Shown: one piece after another, positions 9,288-18,668 of the stretch
How the letters are laid out: each line of letters starts with the position of its first letter
Numbering within the stretch: position 1 is the first letter of the stretch
From: DATAFF01 sp963744915
Lineage (GTDB): Bacteria > Pseudomonadota > Alphaproteobacteria > Rhizobiales > Aestuariivirgaceae
Assembly: GCA_963744915.1 (NCBI GenBank)
Contig: CAVUUY010000009.1
Span: forward strand, 62,001-126,000
DNA length: 64,000 bases
Direction of reading: 5' to 3'
The notes under the pieces: model-generated
Databases searched by the model: none
What the model was told of the DNA's origin: nothing
What the model saw: only the letters and a program-made list of their open reading frames with translations
Program-made: the position numbers and the translations under genes

Positions 9288-10102
9288 AAGCGCTCCATCC
9301 ACTGGTTCCACATCTTCTCGCCGATCAGGCAGTCGGTGCGCCCGCGCATGGTGGCCGCCACCCTGACGACGCGTGGCGGTTCGCGCCCGGCAATCTCCAT
9401 CACCAGCTTGCGGCGAATGGCAGGAATGAACTCGGACATGCTGCGCACCGGAACGATGAAGGCGCCAGTGCCGCCGATGACACAATCTTGATAATAGTCG
9501 TCGAGATTGACCATCTCGAAATAGCCATCGAAGCTGCCGGGCTTGAGCAGCAGCGGCAGGCCGTTGATGGTGATGCCGCGCCGCACCGCGGCGTCGCGCG
9601 CGACCTCGACCGAGATTCCCTGATTGTTGGCGCCGTCGCCGGAAACGTCGATGACGGTGCGGCCTTGATAGCCGTTGCTGTCGAAAAGGCCGCTGGCATA
9701 GGTCAGCGCCCCGGAGATCGAGGTGCGATAGGTCTGCTCGATCGGTGCCGCCGCCAGCTTGTCGGCAAAGGGGAGGGCGGTCGATGGACCGTCGATCAGC
9801 GTCCACGGCACCACCGTGCGCTGAAAGCTCTCGCCGGCCCATTCGACATAGGTGGCGGCGATCCGGCCATGCGGCCCGCTGCGGATGGCCTCGATGATCT
9901 CGGGGTGGCGAAAGGCCGCGGCATAGCCGTCGCGCTGCAATCGCTGCTCGTCCTCGTCCATCGAGAGCGAGATATCGACGGCCAGGACCAGCTCGAGATC
10001 GACCGGCAGGTCGTCGGCTGCCGCCACCGGGCCCGAGAAGGAAAAGATACCAATGACGATGGCCGCGACCAGCGCCAATACTGGACATCCCCGGTGATAC
10101 AT
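9275..10102 (-). CDS. DUF1194 secreted von Willebrand A-like protein
   Basis: About 275 residues with a signal peptide (GCPVLALVAAIVIGIFSFSG...AAA). The mature part opens with ELVLAVDISLSMD, a MIDAS-type DxSxS metal site, and carries VIDVSGDGANNQG in the middle, both hallmarks of DUF1194/VWA proteins in Hyphomicrobiales. Function is unknown; the fold suggests a metal-dependent adhesion or assembly role outside the cytoplasm. The ATG at 10102 has an AGGGG site seven bases upstream; a GTG at 10120 with GGAGG is an alternative start. Its tail overlaps the end of nhaA by 13 bases. Confidence 0.8.
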
Positions 10103-10174
10103 CCTGCGTCCCCTCGTCACTTCGCCTCCGTGGGCCCAACTCCACAGTAAAACGAATTTATAGATTGGGTGCGC

Positions 10175-10858
10175 TCATGGTTTGGCAAGGTCTTCTCGCA
10201 GCGGCGGCGAGAACAGGCCGTCCAGCCGGTGGCCGATGCCGCGGGCGTCGTCGCGGCAGACCACCCGTCCGTTTTCGAGCCACAGCTCTCCCGCCGCAAC
10301 CTGCGCCAATGCGGCAGGAAAAAGCTTGAGCTCGGCAGCGTTGACGCGCTCGGCCAGGGTCAGCGGCGTATCCCCCGGGATCACCGGTACGGCCGCCTGG
10401 GCAATGATCGGGCCGCTATCGACCTCGGGTGTCACGAAATGGACAGTGCAGCCATGGATCCTTACCCCGTCGGCAAGCGCCCGGGCGTGGGTGTCGAGCC
10501 CCTTGTAAAGCGGCAGCAGGGCAGGGTGGATATTGATCAAGCGGCCGGCATAGGCGGCCACGAATTCCGGCGTCATGATCCGCATATAGCCGGCGCAGGC
10601 CACGAGCTCGGCACCCGATTCGTCGATCAGCCGGCGGAGCGCGGAATCGAAGCGCGCGCGATCGGCAAAACCCAGGTGATCGAGCACGGCGGTGGCCACC
10701 CCCGCTGCAGCAGCACGCGCGAGGCCCGGCGCTTCGGGCCGGTTTGAAATGACGAGCGAAACGGCCGCCGGGTAAGTATCATCCCGGGCGGCAGCGATCA
10801 GCGCCGCCATGTTCGAGCCGCGGCCCGAGATCAGAATCGCGACCCGCCTACGTTTCAT
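10175..10858 (-). CDS. purN: phosphoribosylglycinamide formyltransferase
   Basis: A 227-residue GART protein that adds a formyl group from 10-formyl-THF to GAR in purine synthesis. Catalytic residues are present: INIHPALLPLYKG (Asn and His) and TPEVDSGPIIAQ (Asp), with the N-terminal ISGRGSNMAAL phosphate loop. In Hyphomicrobiales purN normally follows purM with overlap; here the 270 bases upstream to the divergent DUF2066 gene hold no purM and no trace of it in translation. purN must therefore have its own promoter in this gap. Confidence 0.93.
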   Translation of the reverse strand: MKRRRVAILISGRGSNMAALIAAARDDTYPAAVSLVISNRPEAPGLARAAAAGVATAVLDHLGFADRARFDSALRRLIDESGAELVACAGYMRIMTPEFVAAYAGRLINIHPALLPLYKGLDTHARALADGVRIHGCTVHFVTPEVDSGPIIAQAAVPVIPGDTPLTLAERVNAAELKLFPAALAQVAAGELWLENGRVVCRDDARGIGHRLDGLFSPPLREDLAKP

Positions 10859-11128
10859 CGTTCAGGACGCAGGATGCTTGCCGTCGCAACCGAACCGTGC
10901 CACCGGAGATATCCACACCCCCATCAAAGCGGTTGAGAACCGTGGTGAGGCCGAGCCGGTCATATGACCGTTGTCTTTCCTGTGAAACTTGGGTTCAAGA
11001 CGGGGTTCTTATCGGTCGGAGCCGCTGCCGCAGCAAGCAAAATCGCTTTTTCTGACGGTCAGCAAACGTGTAAGGGAGTAGCAACGGCTCGGCAGGCGAG
11101 CGGCATCGAACGGCGCTAGGAGTTGCGG

Positions 11129-12202
11129 GTGAAGCGGCGGCTATTGTGGACATTGCTCTTGGCGTTGTTGCTGCTCGTTCCGGCATTTCGAGCGGAGGCC
11201 GACGATACCGTGTTCAGGGTCAGCGGGGTCCAGGTCGATGCCACCGACAGGGATGCCGCGGCCGCCAAGATGAAGGCGATTTCCGAGGCCCAGGTGAAGG
11301 CGTTCGGCATTCTCGTGGACCGGATTGCGGAGGATGGCGCCGACGCCAAGCTCAAGGACCTGCCGCCGGGCCAGATCGGGCGCATGCTGGCGAGCCTGTC
11401 GATCGAGGAGGAGCGCACCGGTCCTGGACGCTACATCGGCAAGCTCACGATCAATTTCCTCCCCGACAAGGTCCGCGAGACGCTGGCCAGGGCAGGCGTC
11501 GCCTTTACCGAGAAGCAGGCACCGCGGATCGTCGTGCTGCCGGTCTGGTCGACGGATTCCGGCGCTACGGCATGGGACGAAAATCCCTGGCGTCGTGCCT
11601 GGCAGGATCTCAAGGCGGAAAACGCGGTCGTCCCGATCATGATACCGCTCGGCGATCTCAATGATGCGGAAGCGGTATCGGTCGATCAGGCGCTGGCCGG
11701 CGATACGGACAAGCTCGAGGCGTTGCGCCTGCGCTACCAGGCCGAGTCGGTGCTGGTGGCCCTTGCCGAGCCGGCGGGAGAGAATGCGATCCATGCCAAG
11801 ATGCAGGGCGATACGCCGCTCGGGAGGGTCCTGTTCGACAAGACCTACACGGTCGAAAGCGGCGGGGTCGCGGCGGCGGCGCAAAGCGCGGCCCAGCGGT
11901 TCCATCGCATCATGATCCAGAAATGGAAGCAGCAGAACGTCTCGGAGGCCCACCTCGAAGTGCAGGCAGCGAGCCTCGATGTTGCGGTGCCCTTCTCCAA
12001 TCCGTCGGAATTCAGCGTGACCCGCAGCAGGCTGATGGCCACGCCAGGGGTGGCGGGAGTGGACATCAGCACCATCTCCGGCCGGGGCGCAATCATCAAG
12101 CTGAGCTATAACGTGCCGTTCCAGCAGCTGCAGGCCGCGCTGCAGACGCAGCGGATGACGCTGCGCCTGCATGGCAGCTCATGGGTGCTGCAGAGCTATT
12201 GA
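11129..12202 (+). CDS. DUF2066 exported protein
   Basis: 357 residues with a strong signal peptide (MKRRLLWTLLLALLLLVPAF). The mature protein begins with FRVSGVQVDATDRDAAAAK and matches DUF2066, a family known mainly from this position next to the CDP-alcohol phosphatidyltransferase and HdaA in alphaproteobacteria; no reaction is known. Start: GTG at 11129, six bases after AGGAG; a TTG at 11123 would abut the ribosome site and is less likely. First gene of an operon with pgsA-like, hdaA, ppk and ppx; 27 bases separate it from the next gene. Confidence 0.8.
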   Translation: MKRRLLWTLLLALLLLVPAFRAEADDTVFRVSGVQVDATDRDAAAAKMKAISEAQVKAFGILVDRIAEDGADAKLKDLPPGQIGRMLASLSIEEERTGPGRYIGKLTINFLPDKVRETLARAGVAFTEKQAPRIVVLPVWSTDSGATAWDENPWRRAWQDLKAENAVVPIMIPLGDLNDAEAVSVDQALAGDTDKLEALRLRYQAESVLVALAEPAGENAIHAKMQGDTPLGRVLFDKTYTVESGGVAAAAQSAAQRFHRIMIQKWKQQNVSEAHLEVQAASLDVAVPFSNPSEFSVTRSRLMATPGVAGVDISTISGRGAIIKLSYNVPFQQLQAALQTQRMTLRLHGSSWVLQSY

Positions 12203-12229
12203 TCCGGCCAGAGCGAAGATGTTTTTCCG

Positions 12230-12787
12230 ATGAGCGTGCCCAATCTGCTGACGATTGCCCGCATCCTCATGGTGCCGCTGCTCATCTGGTTGATCATTTC
12301 CGGCAACTTCCGCCTCGCCTTCGGGATCTTCGTCGCCGCCGGCATCACCGATGCCGTCGATGGATTCATTGCCAAAAATTATGACAGCGTGACCGAGCTT
12401 GGCGCCTATCTCGATCCCCTGGCCGACAAGCTGCTCCTGGTCAGCATCTATGTCGCCCTGGGGCTGCAGGGGGTGCTGCCGGACTGGCTGGTCATCCTGG
12501 TGGTCAGCCGCGACGTGATGATCGTCGGGGCGGTGATCCTCTCCTGGCTGGTCGACAAGCCGGTCCGGATGCAGCCGCTTTTGCTGAGCAAGGCGAACAC
12601 GACGGCCCAGATCCTCCTTGCCGCGATGATCATCGGCGCCCTGGCCTTTGCCGAGCCCCACCCAATTCTGATAATCTGGGGCAGTGTCGTCGTGGGTTTC
12701 CTAACCGTTGTGTCAGGTGCTCAGTACATGGTTGCTTGGATCGCTCACATGGCGGGCAATGGCCAGAACAGGGATACGAGACGGTGA
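12230..12787 (+). CDS. CDP-alcohol phosphatidyltransferase family protein (PgsA-like)
   Basis: 185 residues with an N-terminal VPNLLTIARI helix and several further membrane helices. The catalytic motif is readable as D-A-V-DG-FIA-K..G..LDPLADK: the aspartates of DGxxAR-x8-G-x3-D-x3-D are all there, but the arginine is replaced by lysine. The family joins a CDP-activated lipid to an alcohol, as in phosphatidylglycerophosphate or cardiolipin synthesis. Whether this is the housekeeping PgsA is uncertain because of the Arg to Lys change. Its stop overlaps the hdaA start by one base. Confidence 0.82.
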   Translation: MSVPNLLTIARILMVPLLIWLIISGNFRLAFGIFVAAGITDAVDGFIAKNYDSVTELGAYLDPLADKLLLVSIYVALGLQGVLPDWLVILVVSRDVMIVGAVILSWLVDKPVRMQPLLLSKANTTAQILLAAMIIGALAFAEPHPILIIWGSVVVGFLTVVSGAQYMVAWIAHMAGNGQNRDTRR

Positions 12788-13500
12788 TGCGCACCGCTCG
12801 CCGCGATGCCATGCCCGAAAGCCAGCTTGCCTTCGACCTGCCGCATGTCGAGGCGAGCGGGCGCGACGATTTCCTGATTTCCGACGCCAACCGGGCGGCG
12901 CTTGCGGCCATCGACCGCTGGCCCGACTGGCCTAACCCGGTGCTTGTCCTGACCGGTCCGGCGGGCTGCGGCAAGAGCCATATGGCGGAGATCTGGCGGC
13001 GCGACAGCGGCGGGCAGCGCATCGGCGTGCACGAGCTGACGGTCGAGCGGGTGCCGGCGCTTCTCGAGCGGAGCACATTGGTGGTGGAGGATGCGCCGGG
13101 GCCGCCGCTCGACGAGCGGGCGATGTTCCATCTCATCAACCTGGCGCGCGAGACCAGGAGCCATGTGCTGATCACCAGCCGGGATGACCCGACGCGGTGG
13201 GGCGTGCGGCTCCCCGACCTTGCTTCCCGCCTCAGGGCGGCCTATGTGGCAGCGATCGGCGGGCCGGATGACGTTCTCTTGCGCGGGGTATTGGTCAAGC
13301 TCTTCGCCGACCGGCAGCTGCCGGTGGACGAGGCGGCCATCGCCTTCACCCTGCAGCGGATGCACCGGTCGCTCGGCGAGGCGCGCGAATTGGTGGCAGA
13401 GATCGATTCGCGGTCGTTGGCGGAGAAGTCGGAGGTGACCCGCAACCTCATCGGCCGCGTGCTGGAGCGGCGGGAGCATCCGGAAGAGGCTGAGCCATGA
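12787..13500 (+). CDS. hdaA: DnaA-related regulatory inactivator HdaA
   Basis: 237 residues resembling the AAA+ part of DnaA without the DNA-binding domain. Near the N terminus QLAFDLPH resembles the beta-clamp binding motif (QL.FDLP); then come Walker A GPAGCGKSH, a box-VII-like region and an arginine-rich C terminus. HdaA binds the DNA polymerase clamp and promotes ATP hydrolysis on DnaA, stopping re-initiation. The ATG at 12787 overlaps the previous stop by one base and places the clamp motif close to the N terminus; the open frame upstream runs inside the pgsA-like gene. The ppk start overlaps its stop by four bases. Confidence 0.85.
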   Translation: MRTARRDAMPESQLAFDLPHVEASGRDDFLISDANRAALAAIDRWPDWPNPVLVLTGPAGCGKSHMAEIWRRDSGGQRIGVHELTVERVPALLERSTLVVEDAPGPPLDERAMFHLINLARETRSHVLITSRDDPTRWGVRLPDLASRLRAAYVAAIGGPDDVLLRGVLVKLFADRQLPVDEAAIAFTLQRMHRSLGEARELVAEIDSRSLAEKSEVTRNLIGRVLERREHPEEAEP

Positions 13501-15723
13501 CGAGTGAAGGTCGCGAACCGGTCGAGGTGTTGGTCACGAGCTCCCAGGTGACGCCGCTGGCGCGCCGGGCAGAAGCGAAATCGCTGCTCGAGGATCCGTC
13601 GCGCTTCATCAACCGCGAGCTGTCATGGCTCGGGTTTAACTATCGCGTGCTGCAAGAGGCGCGCAACCCGCGCCATCCGCTGCTGGAGCGGCTGCGGTTC
13701 CTGTCGATCAGCGGCAACAATCTCGACGAATTCTTCATGGTGCGCGTCGCCGGGCTGGTCGGGCAGATGCGGCTCGGGGTGGTCGAATTCTCGGAGGACG
13801 GGCTGACCGCGGCCGAGCAGCTCGACCTGATCCGCAGCGAGGCCAACGAGCTGATGCGCGAACAGGACGTGCGCTGGCACCATCTGAGGAGCGAGCTCGC
13901 CGAAAACGGCATCGCGGTGCTCGAGCCGCTTGAGCTGACCCGCGAGGACAAAGCCTGGATCGACCAGCGCTTCCTCGACCAGATCCTGCCGGTGGTGACG
14001 CCGATCGCCATCGATCCGGCCCACCCCTTTCCGTTCATCCCGAACCGCGGCTTCTTCCTGGCCGTCGAACTGAAACGGCGCAAGGACGGCGACCGGATGA
14101 ACGCGCTCTTGCCCATCCCGCATCAGCTGGAGCGCTTCGTGCGGCTGCCGTCGGTGACCAGCGGCGCGCGATTCCTGGCGCTCGAGCAGCTGCTGACGCT
14201 CTCCATCCCGCGGCTGTTTCCGGGCTACGACCTCCTCGGCCAGGGCCTGTTTCGCATCATCCGCGACAGCGACATCGAGATCGAGGAGGAGGCCGAGGAC
14301 CTGGTCCGCCTCTTCGAAACCGCCCTCAAGCGGCGCCGGCGGGGGGTGGTGATCCGCATGGAGGTCGATGCCGCCTGCCCGGCCGCCCTGCGCAAGTTCA
14401 TCGTCGAGGAGCTGCATGTCAGCGACGACGTCATCGTCACCTGCTCGGGCCTGATCGGCTATGCCGATACCAGGCTCCTGATCCTGGACGAGCGGCCCGA
14501 CCTCAAGTTCAAGCCGTTCAACGCCCGCTTCCCCGAGCGCATTCGCGATCATGGCGGCGACTGCTTTGCGGCGATCCGGCAGAAGGACATCATCGTCCAC
14601 CATCCCTACGAGTCCTTCGATGTCGTGGTCCAGTTCATCCGCCAGGCAGCGGCCGACCCCGACGTCGTCGCCATCAAGCAGACGCTCTACCGCACCTCGC
14701 ATGACAGCCCGATCGTGGCGGCGCTCGCCAAGGCGGCGGAGGCCGGCAAGTCGGTGATGGCGCTGGTCGAGCTCAAGGCCCGCTTCGACGAGGAGGCCAA
14801 CATCCAGTGGTCGCGCGACCTCGAGCGGGCCGGGGCCCAGGTGGTGTTCGGCTTCATCGAGCTCAAGACCCATGCCAAGGTGTCGATGGTGGTGCGCCGC
14901 GAGGGCGGCCAGATGCGCTCCTATGTCCATTACGGCACCGGCAACTACCACCCGGTCACCGCCAAGATCTATACCGACCTCTCCTTCTTCACCACGGATC
15001 CGGCGCTGTGCCGCGACGCGGCGCGGCTCTTCAACTTCGTTTCCGGCTATGCCCAGCCGGAGGAGCTCGAGCGGATCTCGATCTCGCCGCTGTCGCTCGA
15101 ACGACGCCTGCTCGAGCATATCGAGGAGGAGATCGCCCATGCCAAGGCAGGCCGGCCGGCGCAGATCTGGGCCAAGCTCAACTCGCTCGTCGATCCCGAC
15201 ATCATCGACGCCCTTTATGTTGCCAGCAATGCCGGCGTCCAGATCGATCTGATCATTCGCGGGATCTGCTGCCTGCAGGCCCGGCGTTCCCGGGCTCTCC
15301 GACAATATCCGCGTCAAGAGCATCATCGGCCGGTTTCTCGAACATTCGCGCATCGTCTGCTTCGGGGCCGGCTTCGGCCTGCCGCACCCGCGGGCGCGCG
15401 TCTACATTTCCTCGGCCGACTGGATGCCGCGCAATCTCCACCGCCGGGTCGAGACGCTTGTTCCGATCTTCACGCCCACGGTTCATACCCAGGTGCTCGA
15501 CCAGATCATGGTCGCCAATCTCAAGGACAACCAGCAGAGCTGGGAGCTCCTGGCCGACGGTTCGTGGCGGCGCGTCGAGCCTCAGCCGGGAGAGGAGCCT
15601 TTCAATGCGCATGAGTATTTCATGAACAATCCGTCGCTTTCGGGTCGCGGCAGCTCGCTCAAGGACCGGTTGCCGCCCGAGATCTCCGGGGACATCTCGA
15701 AAAAGGTCAAGGCGCGGAAGTGA
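13497..15723 (+). pseudogene. ppk: polyphosphate kinase Ppk1, interrupted by a one-base frameshift
   Basis: The reading is intact Ppk1 from RFINRELSWLGFNYRVL through the two active-site histidines (H459 in KTHAKV and H478 in VHYGTGNYH, 19 residues apart as in E. coli), to residue ~593. At base 15276 one extra C (ctg-c-agg) shifts the frame; without it translation continues as CLRPGVPGLSDN to the true stop at 15721-15723, giving 741 residues. As read, the first frame ends at 15614 with about 110 wrong residues. The rest of the sequence is well conserved, so a recent mutation or a sequencing error is more likely than old decay. The end overlaps the GTG of ppx (GTGA), which supports the restored frame. 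Enzyme: ATP + polyP(n) to polyP(n+1). Confidence 0.88.
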
Positions 15724-17237
15724 CGTTCGTCAAGAATCTGGAGACCGGATCGCTGCGGTTTCGGCCGGTGGCCGTCGTCGATATCGGGTCGAATTCGGTG
15801 CGTCTGGTGGTCTATGACGGGCTGCGGCGCGCGCCGACGCCGGTCGTCAACGAAAAGATCCTGTGCGGGCTCGGGCGCGGCGTGTCGCTGACCGGCAACC
15901 TGCCGGCAGACGCCATCGAGCGGGCGCTGGCGGCACTGCGGCGGTTCCGCGCGCTCGGCCAGCAGATCGGCGTCGTCGAGATCTTTGCCGTAGCCACGGC
16001 CGCCGCCCGCGAGGCAGCCAACGGGCCAAGCTTCATCCGCAGCGCCGAGGAAGCGCTCGATGCCCCGATCAGCATTCTTGCCGGCAAGGACGAGGCGCAA
16101 TTCGCAGCCCTTGGCCTCATCTCCGGCATTCCCACGGCCGATGGCATCGTCGGCGATCTCGGCGGCGGCAGCCTCGAGCTGGTGGACGTGAAGGATGGCG
16201 CCATCCGCGACGGGGTTACGCTGCCGCTCGGCCCGCTGCGGCTCATCGACATGTCGGGCGGCTCGGTGGCGAAAGCCCGCAGCATCATCGATTCGCATCT
16301 CGGGCAGACCGAACTCATGGAGCGCCTTCGCGGGCGTTTCTTCTATGCCGTCGGCGGCACCTGGCGCAATCTCGCCCGGCTCCACATGCGCCAGACCGAC
16401 TATCCCCTGACGGTCCTCCATTACTACATCATGGCTCGCGACTCGGCGCGCTCGGTGGCGAGCCTGGTGGCCGGTCTGTCGCCGGCCTCGCTCAAGGACG
16501 TGCGAGCGCTGTCGCGCAGCCGCGCCGACACGCTGCCCTTCGGCGCGCTGGTCCTGGAGCGCATCCTGACTGCCGGCAAGCCGCGGGCAGTGGTCGTCTC
16601 GGCGCATGGGCTGCGGGAAGGCCTGCTCTACTCCAAGCTCGACAAGCGCAAGCGCGAGAGCGATCCGCTGCTGGCCGCCTGCTGGGATTTCGCCCGCCGC
16701 TATTCGCGCTCGCCGACCCATGAGCTCGAGCTTGCGGACTGGTCGAACCAGCTCGTCGAGCAGGGATTGATCAAGGAGACGGCGGAAGAGGCCAGGCTGC
16801 GGCGCGCCGCCTGCATGCTCGCCGATATTTCCTGGCGGGCCCATCCCGATTATCGCGGCGGGCGCTCGCTGATGACGATCACCCAGGCGGCCTTCGTCGG
16901 CATCGACCATCCCGGGCGGGTGTTCATCGCGCTCGCCGTGTTCTATCGCTATGAAGGACCCTCGAGCGAAGATGTCCCGAGCGATCTCCTGAAGCTATTG
17001 CGGGACGATTGGATCGAGCGGGCCCGGGTGCTCGCGGCGGCCATGCGGCTGGCTTATGTGCTGACCGCGGCAATGCCTGGGCTCCTGCCGCAGATCGTGC
17101 TCGAAGCCGCTCCCGAGCGGGGGTTGATCCTGGGTCTGCGACGGGCCCATGGCGATCTCATGGGCGAAACCGTGCAGAAACGGCTCGATGCCCTGGCAGG
17201 CCTGCTCGGCCGCACCGGCAAGGTGGTGATCCGGTAG
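15720..17237 (+). CDS. ppx: exopolyphosphatase (Ppx/GppA family)
   Basis: 505 residues of the ASKHA fold. The N-terminal phosphate loop VVDIGSNSVRLVVYDG, the GDLGGGSLELVDV motif and the C-terminal HD-like helical part are all present. It removes phosphate from polyphosphate ends and may also act on pppGpp. The GTG start at 15720 overlaps the restored stop of ppk by four bases, so making and breaking of polyphosphate are translationally coupled. Longer than GppA-type proteins, so named Ppx. Confidence 0.9.
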   Translation: MTFVKNLETGSLRFRPVAVVDIGSNSVRLVVYDGLRRAPTPVVNEKILCGLGRGVSLTGNLPADAIERALAALRRFRALGQQIGVVEIFAVATAAAREAANGPSFIRSAEEALDAPISILAGKDEAQFAALGLISGIPTADGIVGDLGGGSLELVDVKDGAIRDGVTLPLGPLRLIDMSGGSVAKARSIIDSHLGQTELMERLRGRFFYAVGGTWRNLARLHMRQTDYPLTVLHYYIMARDSARSVASLVAGLSPASLKDVRALSRSRADTLPFGALVLERILTAGKPRAVVVSAHGLREGLLYSKLDKRKRESDPLLAACWDFARRYSRSPTHELELADWSNQLVEQGLIKETAEEARLRRAACMLADISWRAHPDYRGGRSLMTITQAAFVGIDHPGRVFIALAVFYRYEGPSSEDVPSDLLKLLRDDWIERARVLAAAMRLAYVLTAAMPGLLPQIVLEAAPERGLILGLRRAHGDLMGETVQKRLDALAGLLGRTGKVVIR

Positions 17238-17272
17238 GGACCGGCAAGGCCGCGGGGGCGGGCCGGTCAGGC

Positions 17273-18457
17273 CTATTCGGCGGCGGCGCTGCGCTTGGTC
17301 TCGCCGGTCACCGGAAAGATGGCGCTCCGGCCGTTCTTCAGGCCGATGGCCGAGCGCCCGGCGCGGATCTCGAGCGCCGTTTCGCCGAACAGCTTGCGGC
17401 GCCATCCCTTCATGGCCGGCACGTTGCGGTCCTCGCCGGCGGCGATCGCCTCGATATCGCTGCTCGAGGCGACGAGGCGCGGGGCAATGCCATGGGCATC
17501 GCATACCACTTTGAGCGCCAATTTGAGAATGTCGGCAATGACCGCCGTGCCCTCGGGCAGCGGCCGCTGGTCGTCGGCAACCGGCGGCAGCTTGGCCTGA
17601 TCGGTTGCCAGGCCCTCGCGGACAGCGATGAGCAGCCCTTCGCCAAGACGCGAGGCGGCGTAGCCGCGGGGCAGGGCCCGCAGCTCCTTCAGGGCTTCGA
17701 TGCTGGCCGGCGCCTGCATCGCGATCTCGATGATGGCATCGTCCTTGATCACCCGGTTGCGTGGAATGTTGCGTTGCTGCGCCTCCCGCTCCCGCCAGGC
17801 CGCGACGGCGATCATGATCGCCAGTTGCTTGCGGTTGCGCGGCTTGAACTTGAGGCGCTTCCAGGCATCGATCGGCTCGGTCCGGTAGTTCCCGGCATGG
17901 CTGAGCTGGGCCATCTCCTCCTCGAGCCAGCCCTCGCGGCCCGACGCATCGAGCTCGGCCTTGAGCCGCCGATAGATGGTCCTGAGATGGGTCACGTCGC
18001 ACAAAGCATAAGCGAGCTGCTTCGGCGACAGCGGCCGGCGGCTCCAGTCGGTGAAGCGCGAAGTCTTGTCGATCTGGGTGCGGGCAAGCTTGCGGGCCAG
18101 CACCTCGTAGCTTGCCTGATCGCCGAAACCGCAGACCATGGCCGCGACCTGGGTGTCGAACAGCGGCGTCGGGATGACCCCGGCGCGCGAATACACGATC
18201 TCGACGTCCTGGCGGGCGGCGTGGAACACCTTGACCACCCGCGCATCCACCATGAGCTGCCAGAACGACTCCAGCTCGAGCTCAGGTGCCAAAGGATCGA
18301 TGATCGCCTCGTGCTCCGCGCCAGCGATCTGAACGAGGCACAGCTCGGGCCAATAGGTCTGCTCTCGCATGAACTCCGTGTCCACGGTCACGAAGGCTTC
18401 CTGGGAGAGTTGAGAGCAGAGACTCTCGAGGGCTTGCGTTGAAGTGACAATTTCCAT
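17273..18457 (-). CDS. rnd: ribonuclease D
   Basis: 394 residues. The DEDDy exonuclease residues are visible: TVDTEFMRE (Asp, Glu), FHAARQDVEIVY (Asp) and YALCDVTHLRTIY (Tyr, Asp); one or two HRDC domains follow (about 210-380). It trims tRNA 3' ends. The open frame extends 48 codons further upstream, but the ATG at 18457 follows GGGAA by a few bases and fits the family start MEIVTSTQALESL. It is transcribed away from aspS, the usual order in this group. Confidence 0.92.
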   Translation of the reverse strand: MEIVTSTQALESLCSQLSQEAFVTVDTEFMREQTYWPELCLVQIAGAEHEAIIDPLAPELELESFWQLMVDARVVKVFHAARQDVEIVYSRAGVIPTPLFDTQVAAMVCGFGDQASYEVLARKLARTQIDKTSRFTDWSRRPLSPKQLAYALCDVTHLRTIYRRLKAELDASGREGWLEEEMAQLSHAGNYRTEPIDAWKRLKFKPRNRKQLAIMIAVAAWREREAQQRNIPRNRVIKDDAIIEIAMQAPASIEALKELRALPRGYAASRLGEGLLIAVREGLATDQAKLPPVADDQRPLPEGTAVIADILKLALKVVCDAHGIAPRLVASSSDIEAIAAGEDRNVPAMKGWRRKLFGETALEIRAGRSAIGLKNGRSAIFPVTGETKRSAAAE

Positions 18458-18594
18458 TGATCGTTCCCGGGGCCCAGCAAGCCTGAGCCGGCGGTGAAAA
18501 TCAAGGCGGATTGCGAGAATTTGAACGCCGCCGAGAAAAGCCTTAAGTTTCCGCGGCAAAGTCGAAAGGCGCGCCAGCGCCGACCGCGCCGTTC

Positions 18595-18624
18595 TTGACA
18601 AAGCGGAGGGGTCATGTGCTCTAA
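18595..18624 (+). promoter_or_regulatory. sigma70-type promoter of aspS
   Basis: TTGACA (18595-18600), an 18-base spacer and CTCTAA (18619-18624) lie about 45 bases before the aspS ATG at 18669, on the right strand. The -35 box is perfect, the -10 box fair. Confidence 0.45.
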
Positions 18625-18668
18625 CCCGCGCACAGAATTGCCATGAATTTATGGCGGGGCGAGGAGCG

